A stretch of 32,402 nt of DNA from Clostridiaceae bacterium (GTDB lineage: Bacteria; Bacillota; Clostridia; DSM-8532), in NCBI GenBank assembly GCA_012520615.1, contig JAAYNX010000203.1, positions 1 to 32,402 on the forward strand, in the 5' to 3' direction. The position numbers were made by a program, and so were the translations under genes. This document shows, in pieces, positions 25,246 through 32,402 of the stretch. Numbering within the stretch: the first letter of the stretch is position 1; every line of letters begins with the position of its first letter. The notes beneath the pieces were generated by a model, which worked only from the letters and a program-made list of their open reading frames with translations, had not been told where the DNA came from and searched no databases.

Positions 25246-25274
25246 ATATTAACAATAAAAATAAATGTAGTCAA
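25246..25274 (-). promoter_or_regulatory. Promoter of the small membrane-anchored protein
   Basis: On the minus strand TTGACT, a 17-base spacer and TAATAT, about 30 bases upstream of the ATG at 25215. This near-consensus promoter supports the small gene being real. Confidence 0.6.
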
Positions 25275-25350
25275 CTATGAGCAGTAATGCAATATAATTG
25301 CTATTAATGTCAGATACTGACGTATTTGATATGATATTAAAAATCCCTAA

Positions 25351-25388
25351 GACGCACCCTCCAAAGGTGGCGTTTTTTGTTTTTTTAT
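25351..25388 (+). terminator. Terminator-like hairpin upstream of spoIIA
   Basis: ACGC-ACC pairs with GGT-(G)-GCGT (one bulged G) around a seven-base loop and is followed by TTTTTTG and a further T run. It lies immediately before the sigma-H-type promoter and would shield spoIIA from transcription entering from the left. The stem is short, so confidence is moderate. Confidence 0.55.
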
Positions 25389-25395
25389 TTAAAAT

Positions 25396-25424
25396 AAAGG
25401 AAGGATGCGGGAAATAAAGAAATT
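25396..25424 (+). promoter_or_regulatory. Candidate sigma-H promoter of the spoIIA operon
   Basis: AAAGGAAGG at 25396-25404, an 11-base spacer, then AAAGAAATT at 25416-25424. The B. subtilis sigma-H consensus is RnAGGAwWW and RnnGAATww, and spoIIA is a sigma-H target there. The -10 differs by one base. The start site would fall near 25432, just upstream of the ATG at 25456, which supports that start. Confidence 0.5.
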
Positions 25425-25455
25425 GATAACTAATAGGGAAGCAGAGGTGAAGCAG

Positions 25456-25764
25456 ATGGATGTAAGATTTAAAAGGGACGGTATTGCACTTATTGTTACA
25501 ATCGAGGGAGACATTGATCATCACACATCAAAGATACTTAAAGAAAGAATCGATAGTAAATTTATTATCGAACCTGTTAAAGATATGATACTAGATTTAT
25601 CCCGTGTAACTTTCATGGATAGTGCCGGTATCGGATTGATTATGGGAAGAAGACAGAGAGTTTCCAGTGTAGGAGGAAAATTAAGCATAATAAATCCAAA
25701 ACCAGAAATCATAAAGATGTTAAAAATGTCCAATGTAGATAAATTAGTTAGAACAGATGTCTGA
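25456..25764 (+). CDS. spoIIAA: Anti-sigma F factor antagonist SpoIIAA
   Basis: A 102-residue STAS-domain protein. The phosphorylated serine is Ser56 in FMDSAGIGLIMGR, matching Ser58 of B. subtilis. The ATG at 25456 is preferred to an in-frame ATG at 25405, because AGAGGTGA lies six bases upstream, the family N-terminus starts here, and the earlier ATG would fall inside the predicted sigma-H promoter. Unphosphorylated SpoIIAA frees sigma F from SpoIIAB in the forespore; SpoIIAB phosphorylates it and SpoIIE (not in this window) dephosphorylates it. The operon order is spoIIAA-spoIIAB-sigF. Confidence 0.96.
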   Translation: MDVRFKRDGIALIVTIEGDIDHHTSKILKERIDSKFIIEPVKDMILDLSRVTFMDSAGIGLIMGRRQRVSSVGGKLSIINPKPEIIKMLKMSNVDKLVRTDV

Positions 25765-25803
25765 GATAATTAAAAAAGTCTTAGTATTGAGAGGTTAGAA
25801 ATT

Positions 25804-26232
25804 ATGCAACCAGTAAACAAAATGAAAACGGAGTTTATTAGTAAATCAGTCAACGAGGGGTTTGCACGTGTTGTTGCTGCTTCATTTGTAGCCCAAGCGG
25901 ATCCTTCCATAGATATTTTGGCCGATATCCGGACTGCTGTATCAGAGGCTGTGACTAACGCCATAATTCATGGTTATGAGGAAAAGGATGGAATTATCAC
26001 AATGGAGTGCATTCTATATTCGGACCATGTAAGCATTACAATAGAAGATTTTGGGAAAGGTATTGATGATATAGAGAAGGCTAAAGCTCCACTTTATACT
26101 TCCCGCCCGGAGCTTGAGCGTTCGGGAATGGGATTCACCGTTATGGAAACCTTCATGGATAGTCTAGAAGTTGAGTCAGTACCGGGTAAAGGTACAAAAA
26201 TACATATGACAAAACAATTAGAGTATAGGTAG
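25804..26232 (+). CDS. spoIIAB: Anti-sigma F factor and serine kinase SpoIIAB
   Basis: A 142-residue GHKL-fold kinase. The N-box has Glu48 and Asn52 (AVSEAVTNAIIHG), the G1 box is DFGKGIDD near residue 83, and the G2 region is SGMGFTVMETFMD near residue 110. It binds and inhibits sigma F in the predivisional cell and phosphorylates SpoIIAA. AGAGGTTAG precedes the ATG, and sigF starts eight bases after its stop. Length is that of the family. Confidence 0.97.
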   Translation: MQPVNKMKTEFISKSVNEGFARVVAASFVAQADPSIDILADIRTAVSEAVTNAIIHGYEEKDGIITMECILYSDHVSITIEDFGKGIDDIEKAKAPLYTSRPELERSGMGFTVMETFMDSLEVESVPGKGTKIHMTKQLEYR

Positions 26233-26240
26233 GCTTATAT

Positions 26241-26975
26241 ATGAACAATACAAGTCACGAGTCGTCCTTGGATTTGGTTAAAAGGGCTCAAAACGGCGAT
26301 GTAGATGCACGTAATGCCCTTATAGATAAAAACACGGGATTGGTTTGGAGTGTCGTACGAAGGTTCAGAAACCGAAATGTTGAAACTGAAGATCTTTTTC
26401 AAATAGGTTGTATAGGTCTTATTAAGGCTGTCGACAAATTTGATTTGTCCTTCAATGTCCAATTTTCAACTTATGCAGTACCAATGATACTCGGTGAAAT
26501 CCGTAGATATTTCAGAGATGATGGAATTATTAAGGTCAGCAGAAGTTTGAAAGAATTATCAATAAAAGCCAGAGATATAAGCGAGAAGCTGGAGCAGGAC
26601 ATGGGAAGGCCACCCAGTATTAAAGAGTTGGCTGAAGCACTGGGGGAGGAGCCTGAAAATGTTATTCACGCTATGGATGCTTCACGTACTCCCGAATCAC
26701 TGTTTAAGGAATACGATGACGAGGATGGTTCAGAAAACCGACTAATAGACAGAATAGTATCACAGGACAATGATAGGGAATCGGAAACCGTGGAAAAGAT
26801 ATCACTTTATAGTGCATTAAAGCAACTCCCAAGACGTGAAAAAGACCTTATATGGATGCGCTATTATTCAGGAGAGACACAGCAGAAGGTCGCTCAAAAA
26901 CTGGGCATTTCACAAGTCCAGGTATCTAGGCTAGAAAAAAAGATTCTAGAGCTGTTAAAAGGAATGCTTAATTAG
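26241..26975 (+). CDS. sigF: RNA polymerase sigma factor SigF (SpoIIAC)
   Basis: A 244-residue sigma-70 family factor, the first forespore-specific sigma factor. Region 2 is clear: EDLFQIGCIGLIKAVDKFD, then FSTYAVPMILGEIRRYFRDD near residues 75-95. Region 3 includes VSRSLKELSIKARDISEKL, and region 4 ends with an HTH (GETQQKVAQKLGISQVQVS). Third gene of the operon, eight bases after spoIIAB. The ribosome binding site is weak (TAGGTAGG), which suggests translational coupling with spoIIAB. Its presence marks the organism as a spore former. No clear terminator follows in the 82 bases before the convergent neighbour. Confidence 0.97.
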   Translation: MNNTSHESSLDLVKRAQNGDVDARNALIDKNTGLVWSVVRRFRNRNVETEDLFQIGCIGLIKAVDKFDLSFNVQFSTYAVPMILGEIRRYFRDDGIIKVSRSLKELSIKARDISEKLEQDMGRPPSIKELAEALGEEPENVIHAMDASRTPESLFKEYDDEDGSENRLIDRIVSQDNDRESETVEKISLYSALKQLPRREKDLIWMRYYSGETQQKVAQKLGISQVQVSRLEKKILELLKGMLN

Positions 26976-27057
26976 TGCCTAATAATTCGGTGATTATGTA
27001 AACATTAGTAAGCAGTGTATAATGATAGTTTTCCCACAGTCTGTTTTAGCATAATTA

Positions 27058-28407
27058 CTATTTTATTTTTCTAGCCTCAAGATAGAAGCGCTTTTCTGAA
27101 GCTTCTCCCATAGAAAATGTTTTTCTCGGAAGAGCCCCGTCAAGTATAACGGTTTTAAAAAGGTCATTTTTATTCATATTTGAAAGAAAAAAACCGATAT
27201 TGCCAGGCTGTTTTCCGAGCTTTTCTGTGACGTCTTCACCGTGGACATAGTCAATCCCTACTTGATTATTACTTTTTATATAATCATCAAGAAAGTTCTG
27301 AAGTGTACCAACGTCAATATTATATAAAGGACATTCAACGATCATATAACCATAGCCCTTTTCAGTAACAAATTTAATGGCATGGCCTGATGTAGCCGGT
27401 TTTTCTGAACCATATGCAATACTAACATTGCAACCCTGGTTTTTATAAAAAGAGATAAATGAATCGAATAAATGCTCATGATTCACATTAAAAACCACAC
27501 GATGAATAGGTTCGAATACAAGACCGCTATCATGAACATTTACAATCTCCACAAGTGCATAACGGGCAGGATGGTCTGCTAACTCATTTTCGCTCAATGT
27601 TTTTTTAATATTCTCCCAACATGATTTTGCTGTCGCAAGTGAGTGATTTCCATCGCCCACAGCAAATAAGAGTACCCCATAATCATCGTTCACATTATAG
27701 CGCGATTTAAAATCTTCTTTATCAACAAGCTTATAAAGTGCGTTTGCCACACCTTCAATTAAACTCTCTTCACAGACCTTCCAACCTTTTATGCTACCGC
27801 TTTGTTTCATTAAATCAAAAGAATATACTTTTTCTAATGAGTCTGTTTTTGCAACAAGAGGTTCAATTACTGTTTTATTAGCATCATCAATAAGAACCAT
27901 AATATGAGGTAATTCCAATTGAGCATTTTCTCTGATACGAATACGGGGAGGAAGACGGTCAATTATTGTTCCCTCAGTAGCACGAATAAGACTCTGTGAG
28001 CCTTTACTAAAATCATAACGATCAAGGTCGATAGATAACATAAGCCCATGCCGTTTATGGCCGCTATTAAACGTTCTTTCAACAAGTATAAGTGAATTGT
28101 TATGTTCGCACAATAAGTTGTTATTAAGATATGTTGTCATGTTGTCGTTAATATTATTTATTCTAGCAGTTTTTTCTTCTTCTGTCTCACTCTCAAGATA
28201 GGCTTCAGGAAATATTAATCTCAGTGTAGACGGACTTTCGCCTACAAAACTGTCTACGTCCTTCCAATACTCAGGCTCTGATGTATATTGGTCACAAGCG
28301 ACAACAGCCCAACGCTGCATATTAACGTTTTGTCCGGGCAATAATACAGAAGAAATATTAATGCCTAAATCGTTTTTCATTTTTTCAATCAAACTCGTTT
28401 TAATCAT
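27058..28407 (-). CDS. DUF1015 family protein
   Basis: A 449-residue protein of the DUF1015 family, in the variant that begins with a WAVVACDQYTSEPEYW segment. The hallmark GDGNHSLATAK is at about 251-261, and VEIVNVHDSGLVFEPIHRVV follows. The ATG at 28407 is preferred to a longer frame opening at 28443, because GGAATGGAGAA lies just upstream and the extension runs through a hairpin in the leader. The family is a conserved probable enzyme, and its reaction is not established. It often lies near D-3-phosphoglycerate dehydrogenase genes elsewhere, but not here. Monocistronic, with a near-consensus promoter at 28493-28521. Confidence 0.88.
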   Translation of the reverse strand: MIKTSLIEKMKNDLGINISSVLLPGQNVNMQRWAVVACDQYTSEPEYWKDVDSFVGESPSTLRLIFPEAYLESETEEEKTARINNINDNMTTYLNNNLLCEHNNSLILVERTFNSGHKRHGLMLSIDLDRYDFSKGSQSLIRATEGTIIDRLPPRIRIRENAQLELPHIMVLIDDANKTVIEPLVAKTDSLEKVYSFDLMKQSGSIKGWKVCEESLIEGVANALYKLVDKEDFKSRYNVNDDYGVLLFAVGDGNHSLATAKSCWENIKKTLSENELADHPARYALVEIVNVHDSGLVFEPIHRVVFNVNHEHLFDSFISFYKNQGCNVSIAYGSEKPATSGHAIKFVTEKGYGYMIVECPLYNIDVGTLQNFLDDYIKSNNQVGIDYVHGEDVTEKLGKQPGNIGFFLSNMNKNDLFKTVILDGALPRKTFSMGEASEKRFYLEARKIK

Positions 28408-28421
28408 AAAAATTCTCCATT

Positions 28422-28440
28422 CCGACGCTAATAGCGGCGG
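28422..28440 (-). other. Short GC-rich hairpin in the DUF1015 leader
   Basis: On the minus strand CCGCCGCT-ATT-AGCGTCGG pairs seven of eight positions around a three-base loop, one base before the GGAATGGAG ribosome binding site. No T run follows, so it is not a terminator. It may protect or modulate the mRNA start. Confidence 0.5.
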
Positions 28441-28492
28441 CACAAATATTAGTCAAAATTTTACCTATCGGATATAAGGTTTATCATGGTTA

Positions 28493-28521
28493 ATTTTAGA
28501 GCAACGTAATATAACTGTCAA
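28493..28521 (-). promoter_or_regulatory. Promoter of the DUF1015 gene
   Basis: On the minus strand a perfect TTGACA, a 17-base spacer and TAAAAT. Predicted leader of about 80 bases with a GC-rich hairpin at 28422-28440 just before the ribosome binding site. Confidence 0.75.
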
Positions 28522-28598
28522 ACACTTCATGCATTTAATTCATGTATTTTGAAACAATAAAAGTAAAGAAAAAGTATTTTTTTAAGGAGGTAACTTTT

Positions 28599-28775
28599 AT
28601 GAAAATGGGTTTTGGAAGCGGTGTTTTTCTAGGAGCTATGGTTGGAGCCGCTTTTTCATTAATGGCGGAAGAAAATTTTAGAATGGATCATTCTATGAGA
28701 GCTATGAGAAGAACCGGTAGAAATATTAGAAGATGTGCAGGAAGAGCATTTATGGCTATGCGACACATGATATAG
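28599..28775 (+). CDS. 58-residue Met/Arg-rich small protein with a glycine-rich membrane segment
   Basis: The ATG at 28599 follows a perfect AAGGAGGTAAC, so it is preferred to an in-frame ATG at 28542. The protein starts with a small-residue hydrophobic stretch (GSGVFLGAMVGAAFSLMA) that could span the membrane. A strongly basic, Met- and Arg-rich tail follows (MRAMRRTGRNIRRCAGRAF) with one cysteine. A strong terminator lies 78 bases downstream, so it is probably a monocistronic unit. The position just upstream of alaS, and the composition, recall small YrzQ/YtxH-like proteins of Bacillota, but identity is not shown. Function unknown. Confidence 0.75.
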   Translation: MKMGFGSGVFLGAMVGAAFSLMAEENFRMDHSMRAMRRTGRNIRRCAGRAFMAMRHMI

Positions 28776-28852
28776 CTTTAAGATTATTTTCATCTTAGGC
28801 AGATTATTTATTTTATTACTATTAATCATGTGTGAATCAAATCGAAATATTC

Positions 28853-28891
28853 GAATGGGGAGAAAAAAGAAAACTCCCCATTCTTTTTTTT
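28853..28891 (+). terminator. Strong rho-independent terminator after the small protein gene
   Basis: A perfect ten-pair stem, GAATGGGGAG with CTCCCCATTC, an 11-base A-rich loop and eight Ts. It separates the small protein gene from alaS. Confidence 0.9.
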
Positions 28892-28923
28892 ATTTAATAA
28901 AGTTAAATAAAATCCAGTCTTGC

Positions 28924-28953
28924 TTGACGTTAATAACCGGGTTTGGGTATACT
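28924..28953 (+). promoter_or_regulatory. Promoter of alaS
   Basis: TTGACG, an 18-base spacer and TATACT. The start would be near 28960, leaving a leader of about 65 bases, too short for a T-box. This alaS therefore seems not to be controlled by tRNA-sensing attenuation. Confidence 0.7.
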
Positions 28954-29025
28954 TATCTATGTTATAAATGGTGTACGAAAAGTGAGATTTAATAACGATA
29001 CTTAAAAGAGAGGTCGGAATATACT

Positions 29026-31662
29026 ATGCATAAATACGGATTAAATGAATTGAGAGAGATGTATCTGTCTTTTTTTGAAAGCAAGGATCATATACGGTTG
29101 CCCAGTTTTTCACTAGTTCCGCAAAACGATCCAAGTATTTTATTGATTAATGCCGGGATGACCCCTTTAAAACCATACTTTACTGGCCGCGAGGTTCCGC
29201 CAGGAAAGCGCGTAACTACGTGCCAAAAATGTATTCGTACGCCCGATATTGAAAACGTAGGAAAAACATCACGTCACGGTACATTTTTCGAAATGCTAGG
29301 TAATTTTTCTTTTGGTGACTATTTTAAGAAACAGGCAATTCCGTGGGCATGGGAGTTTATGACTAAGGTTCTTGAGATACCTGAAGAAAGACTTTATGTA
29401 TCTATCTATGAAGAGGACGATGAGGCATATGACATATGGCACAAGGATGTTGGTCTATCGCCGGACAAAATTTTCCGTATGGGAAAAGAGGATAATTTTT
29501 GGGAACATGGCACAGGGCCTTGTGGACCATGCTCCGAGATATATTTTGACAGAGGTGTAGATAAAGGCTGCGGTAAACCCGATTGTAAGGTGGGGTGTGA
29601 ATGCGACCGTTTTATCGAGGTATGGAACAATGTGTTTACACAGTTTGATAAACAGGAAGACGGCACATATCTTGAACTTGAAAGCAAAAATATTGATACT
29701 GGTATGGGGCTGGAACGTTTAGCTTGCGTAATGCAGGATGTAGACAATATATTTGAGGTAGATGCAATCCGAGCCATTCTTGATCATGTTTGCAAGATAG
29801 CTGGTGTATCTTATGGCAAGGTGTATAAAAAGGATGTTTCTATCCGTGTGATAACAGACCACGTTCGCAGTGTGACCATGATGGTTTCTGATGGCATCCT
29901 TCCTTCAAACGAAGGTCGTGGATATGTGTTAAGAAGACTTTTGAGAAGGGCTGCGCGCCATGGAAGGCTTCTTGGAATAAACCGGATGTTTTTATCGGAA
30001 ATAGTTGATACCGTAATAGATTGTTTTGGAAAAGCTTATCCAAACCTTGTTGAGAAACAGGAATATATTAAAAAAGTCATAAGTCTTGAGGAAGAGCGCT
30101 TCTATACAACAGTAGATCAGGGCATGATTATTCTTGAAGATTATATGAAGCAGGTTCGGGAAAACGGTTCAAATCAATTGACCGGTGAAATGGTATTCAA
30201 GCTTCATGATACATTTGGATTCCCGATGGATTTAACCAGAGAAATAGCATCCGAAAATAACCTTGCCATAGATGAGGCAGGCTTCCAAAACGAGATGAAG
30301 ATTCAAAAAGAAAAGGCTAGGGAAGCTCACAAAAACAAAGAAGGCTCAGCTTGGGAAAAGGACCTGTTTGCCAATACCGATAAGACTGCAACAACTAAAT
30401 TTGTAGGGTACACTGGATATACGAGCGAAAGTACGGTTCAATTCATTGTTTTAAATGACGAATTAACTGAAAATGCCCAACAGGATGACCATGTTACAAT
30501 TGTTTTAGACTTAACTCCTTTTTATGCGGAAAGCGGCGGGCAAGCAGGCGATACTGGGGTTATTTACAACAATAACTTCAAAATGGAGGTTCATGACTGT
30601 AAAAAAACTTCCGACGGTAAATTCCTTCATATAGGAAAAATAGTAAGCGGTGCTGTGCATGTTGGCGAGAAAGTATCTGCTTCCATTGACATCGATAAAC
30701 GTAAAGCTACGGCCAGAAACCATACTACGACCCATTTACTCCATAAAGCATTGAAAAATGTATTAGGTGATCATGTAAATCAGGCAGGATCAATGGTAAA
30801 TCCCGAAAGATTACGTTTTGACTTTACACATTTTTCTTCTATGACTCAGGAGCAGATTGAGGCTGTAGAAAATGAAGTCAACACAAAGATTTTAGAAAAC
30901 TTATGTGTAAACACCAATGAAATGACTATAGACGAGGCTAAAAAGGCAGGCGCCACAGCACTTTTTGATGAAAAATACGGTGATACAGTTCGTGTTGTAT
31001 CTGCCGGTGATTACAGCATGGAATTATGTGGCGGTACACATTTAAGTTCTACAGGCGAAGCCGGGCTTATTAAAATATTAAGTGAAAGCGGGATTTCGGC
31101 AGGGGTAAGGAGAATTGAAGCTCTAACCGGATTTAACGCAATCAGTTATTACAAGGAAAAAGAAAATGTTTTAAAACACGCATCTGAAGCGGCTAAGACT
31201 TCTACAGATGAGCTTGTTAAAAAAATAGAAAACCTATTTGACGAAATCAAGACCTCTAAAAAAGCGCTTGAAGAAGTAAACTCAAAGATGGTGAATAGTT
31301 CTCTTGATAGTTTTATTGTAAACGCTAAAACCGTTAAAGGAATGAAAATCGTTGCGGCAAAACTAACAGGTCTTGACATGAATGCTCTCAGAAATGCATC
31401 GGATACACTGAAGAATAAAATAGGTTCTGGTGTTATTATTCTGGTTTCTGATAAAGATGGCAAAGTCAATTTAATCGTATCGGCTACTAAAGATGCTGTT
31501 GCTGCCGGTATCCATAGCGGTAATATAATTAAAGAAGCTGCGGCGGCATGTGGCGGAGGCGGCGGCGGCAGGCCTGATATGGCTCAAGCAGGTGGCAAGG
31601 ATCCTTCAGGCATGGACAAAGCCCTTGAAATTGCAGAAAAGAAAGCCATTGAAATGATATAA
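29026..31662 (+). CDS. alaS: Alanyl-tRNA synthetase
   Basis: An 878-residue class II synthetase, full length for bacteria. The N-terminal catalytic domain shows FSLVPQNDPSILLINAGM, the GKTSRHGTFFEMLGNFSFGDYF region and GMGLERLACVMQ. The editing domain has the zinc ligands His566, His570 (HTTTHLLH), Cys668 and His672 (CGGTH). The C-terminal domain ends with a glycine-rich CGGGGGGRPDMAQAGG. It charges tRNA-Ala and clears mischarged Ser and Gly. An AGAGAGGTCGG site precedes the ATG. HIT and rpsU genes follow on the same strand. Confidence 0.98.
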   Translation: MHKYGLNELREMYLSFFESKDHIRLPSFSLVPQNDPSILLINAGMTPLKPYFTGREVPPGKRVTTCQKCIRTPDIENVGKTSRHGTFFEMLGNFSFGDYFKKQAIPWAWEFMTKVLEIPEERLYVSIYEEDDEAYDIWHKDVGLSPDKIFRMGKEDNFWEHGTGPCGPCSEIYFDRGVDKGCGKPDCKVGCECDRFIEVWNNVFTQFDKQEDGTYLELESKNIDTGMGLERLACVMQDVDNIFEVDAIRAILDHVCKIAGVSYGKVYKKDVSIRVITDHVRSVTMMVSDGILPSNEGRGYVLRRLLRRAARHGRLLGINRMFLSEIVDTVIDCFGKAYPNLVEKQEYIKKVISLEEERFYTTVDQGMIILEDYMKQVRENGSNQLTGEMVFKLHDTFGFPMDLTREIASENNLAIDEAGFQNEMKIQKEKAREAHKNKEGSAWEKDLFANTDKTATTKFVGYTGYTSESTVQFIVLNDELTENAQQDDHVTIVLDLTPFYAESGGQAGDTGVIYNNNFKMEVHDCKKTSDGKFLHIGKIVSGAVHVGEKVSASIDIDKRKATARNHTTTHLLHKALKNVLGDHVNQAGSMVNPERLRFDFTHFSSMTQEQIEAVENEVNTKILENLCVNTNEMTIDEAKKAGATALFDEKYGDTVRVVSAGDYSMELCGGTHLSSTGEAGLIKILSESGISAGVRRIEALTGFNAISYYKEKENVLKHASEAAKTSTDELVKKIENLFDEIKTSKKALEEVNSKMVNSSLDSFIVNAKTVKGMKIVAAKLTGLDMNALRNASDTLKNKIGSGVIILVSDKDGKVNLIVSATKDAVAAGIHSGNIIKEAAAACGGGGGGRPDMAQAGGKDPSGMDKALEIAEKKAIEMI

Positions 31663-31803
31663 GTTAGGACATCAGACGATGTAAAACTGCTTTGCTGTGC
31701 AAATCGTGTTTAAGCAGAGTGCTTGCTGTGATTTTAATAGGAGCATAATGACAAATGTTTTACTTCGCATAGAATAGCAGTATTCAAATAAGGAGGTGAA
31801 AAA

Positions 31804-32148
31804 ATGGACAATTGTCTTTTTTGTCGTATAATTAAAGGTGAAATACCCTCGACTAAGGTATATGAAGATGAATATGTTTATGCTTTCAAGGATATTAATC
31901 CTGCCACACCAGTACATGTGCTGGTTGTCCCTAAAGTTCATATAGATAGTCTTGAGGGGCTGAACGATAATAACATTGAAAACGTTCTTCACATACATCG
32001 AGGAATAAAGAAAGTTGCCGAGATAACCGGGATAAATAAAGACGGTTACAGAGTGATAGTTAATTGTGGAGAAGGCGCAGGACAGACGGTATATCATCTT
32101 CATTATCATGTTCTGGGCGGAACAAAAATGAATGAAAAAATAATATAA
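31804..32148 (+). CDS. Histidine triad (HIT/HinT-like) nucleotide-binding protein
   Basis: A 114-residue HIT protein with the N-terminal CLFCRIIKGEIPSTKVYED and the catalytic triad His98-Leu-His100-Tyr-His102 (HLHYHVLGG). Likely a purine nucleoside phosphoramidase or a dinucleotide hydrolase that acts in the cytoplasm. AAGGAGGTG precedes the ATG closely. It lies 141 bases after alaS with no clear terminator between, and the rpsU promoter follows immediately. Confidence 0.95.
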   Translation: MDNCLFCRIIKGEIPSTKVYEDEYVYAFKDINPATPVHVLVVPKVHIDSLEGLNDNNIENVLHIHRGIKKVAEITGINKDGYRVIVNCGEGAGQTVYHLHYHVLGGTKMNEKII

Positions 32149-32171
32149 TTATTTTGCTTGATAAAAATGTA

Positions 32172-32201
32172 TTGACGCTTTCAAAACCACTATTATATAA
32201 T
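32172..32201 (+). promoter_or_regulatory. Promoter of rpsU
   Basis: TTGACG, an 18-base spacer and a perfect TATAAT. Transcription would start near 32208, giving a leader of about 85 bases. Confidence 0.78.
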
Positions 32202-32249
32202 AGATTACGTGCTGTAACATGGTTTACCATTCTACACTGACTGGATAAA

Positions 32250-32290
32250 TCCCCTGGCACGGCGGCATGTACGTAACAGAGGGGAGGGAT
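32250..32290 (+). promoter_or_regulatory. Possible ribosome-binding-site-sequestering hairpin in the rpsU leader
   Basis: TCCCCT at 32250-32255 can pair with AGGGGA at 32280-32285, which is part of the purine-rich ribosome binding region, or ATCCC at 32249-32253 with GGGAT at 32286-32290. The two pairings exclude each other. This could make rpsU translation adjustable, but the stems are short. Confidence 0.3.
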
Positions 32291-32294
32291 AGAT

Positions 32295-32402
32295 GTGTCT
32301 GAAGTAAGAGTTAAGGAGAACGAATCCCTTGACAGTGCGCTGAAAAGATTTAAGAGACAATGTGCGAAGGCAGGCGTTCTCGCTGAAGTGAGGAAGAGAG
32401 AG
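32295..32402 (+). CDS. rpsU: 30S ribosomal protein S21, 3' truncated by window
   Basis: Starting at GTG 32295 the frame reads [20 protein letters not shown] and continues with [15 protein letters not shown] to the window end (36 codons). This is the N-terminal half of bS21, a small basic protein of the 30S subunit that acts in translation initiation. The GTG overlaps an out-of-frame ATG (32293) and follows GAGGGGAGGGAT. It has its own promoter at 32172-32201. The normal length is about 58 residues, so roughly 20 are outside the window. Confidence 0.92.
   Translation, partial: MSEVRVKENESLDSALKRFKRQCAKAGVLAEVRKRE

Noticed and set aside
25405-25455. N-terminal extension of SpoIIAA from ATG 25405
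   Set aside because: It would overlap the predicted sigma-H promoter and lengthen the protein beyond the family norm; ATG 25456 has the better ribosome binding site.
28954-29025. Possible T-box upstream of alaS
   Set aside because: The space from the predicted transcription start to the ATG is only about 65 bases and contains no T-box motif or antiterminator.
31663-31803. Possible hairpin terminator between alaS and the HIT gene
   Set aside because: Short complementary patches around AAGCAG/CTGCTT exist, but there is no T run and the pairings are weak.
31672-32109. Open frame of 145 codons on the minus strand over the HIT gene
   Set aside because: It is antisense to the well-supported HIT protein, has no ribosome binding site or family motif, and covers the alaS-HIT spacer only by chance.

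Overview
The window is AT-rich bacterial DNA, most likely from an anaerobic, spore-forming Clostridia species (Bacillota). The sequence evidence is the complete spoIIAA-spoIIAB-sigF operon, the hprK-murB-rapZ-yvcK-whiA gene order, strong GGAGG-type ribosome binding sites, GTG/TTG starts and a rubrerythrin. The species cannot be named from the sequence alone. Most of the window is well-organised chromosomal backbone. The more accessory parts are about 5.1-8.5 kb (a LacI-controlled sugar module and a hairpin element) and 9.2-16.5 kb (a surface-glycosylation operon).

Layout. 1-504: the 3' part of thiD. 587-4043: two half-transporters of a heterodimeric ABC exporter with matched degenerate ATP-site residues, followed by a CPBP-family membrane protease (4085-5074). 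5088-8255: a promoter with two near-identical 16-bp palindromes, then a LacI-family regulator, a Gfo/Idh/MocA dehydrogenase and a TIM-barrel sugar isomerase/epimerase, probably one autoregulated transcript. 8276-8490: a roughly 215-bp imperfect inverted repeat that looks like a MITE or a large bidirectional hairpin. 8505-9098: rubrerythrin on the minus strand. 9254-10327: a geranylgeranyl-reductase-like flavoprotein that overlaps tail-to-tail with a five-gene minus-strand operon (16348 down to 10314). That operon encodes two GT-C membrane glycosyltransferases (one with a beta-sandwich-like insert), a GtrA protein, a UGM/amine-oxidase-fold flavoprotein and a GtrB-like polyprenyl-phosphate glycosyltransferase. 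It looks like a lipid-linked sugar donor pathway feeding extracytoplasmic glycosylation.

16349-16738 is a divergent regulatory region with a minus-strand terminator between two minus-strand promoters. 16739-23367: thrC, hprK, murB, rapZ, yvcK and whiA, tightly spaced and co-directional, linking carbon control to cell-wall precursor synthesis. 23508-25215: an unknown lipoprotein and a small unknown membrane-anchored protein on opposite strands. 25396-26975: a sigma-H-type promoter and the spoIIA operon. 27058-28407: a DUF1015 protein on the minus strand. 28599-28775: a 58-residue Met/Arg-rich peptide with its own strong terminator. 29026-32402: alaS, a HIT protein and the start of rpsU (cut by the window end; it begins with GTG at 32295).

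The best candidates for something undescribed are the surface-glycosylation operon with its unusual leader, the 215-bp hairpin element, and the LacI/dehydrogenase/isomerase module. No CRISPR array, rRNA, tRNA, complete insertion sequence or prophage gene was seen.
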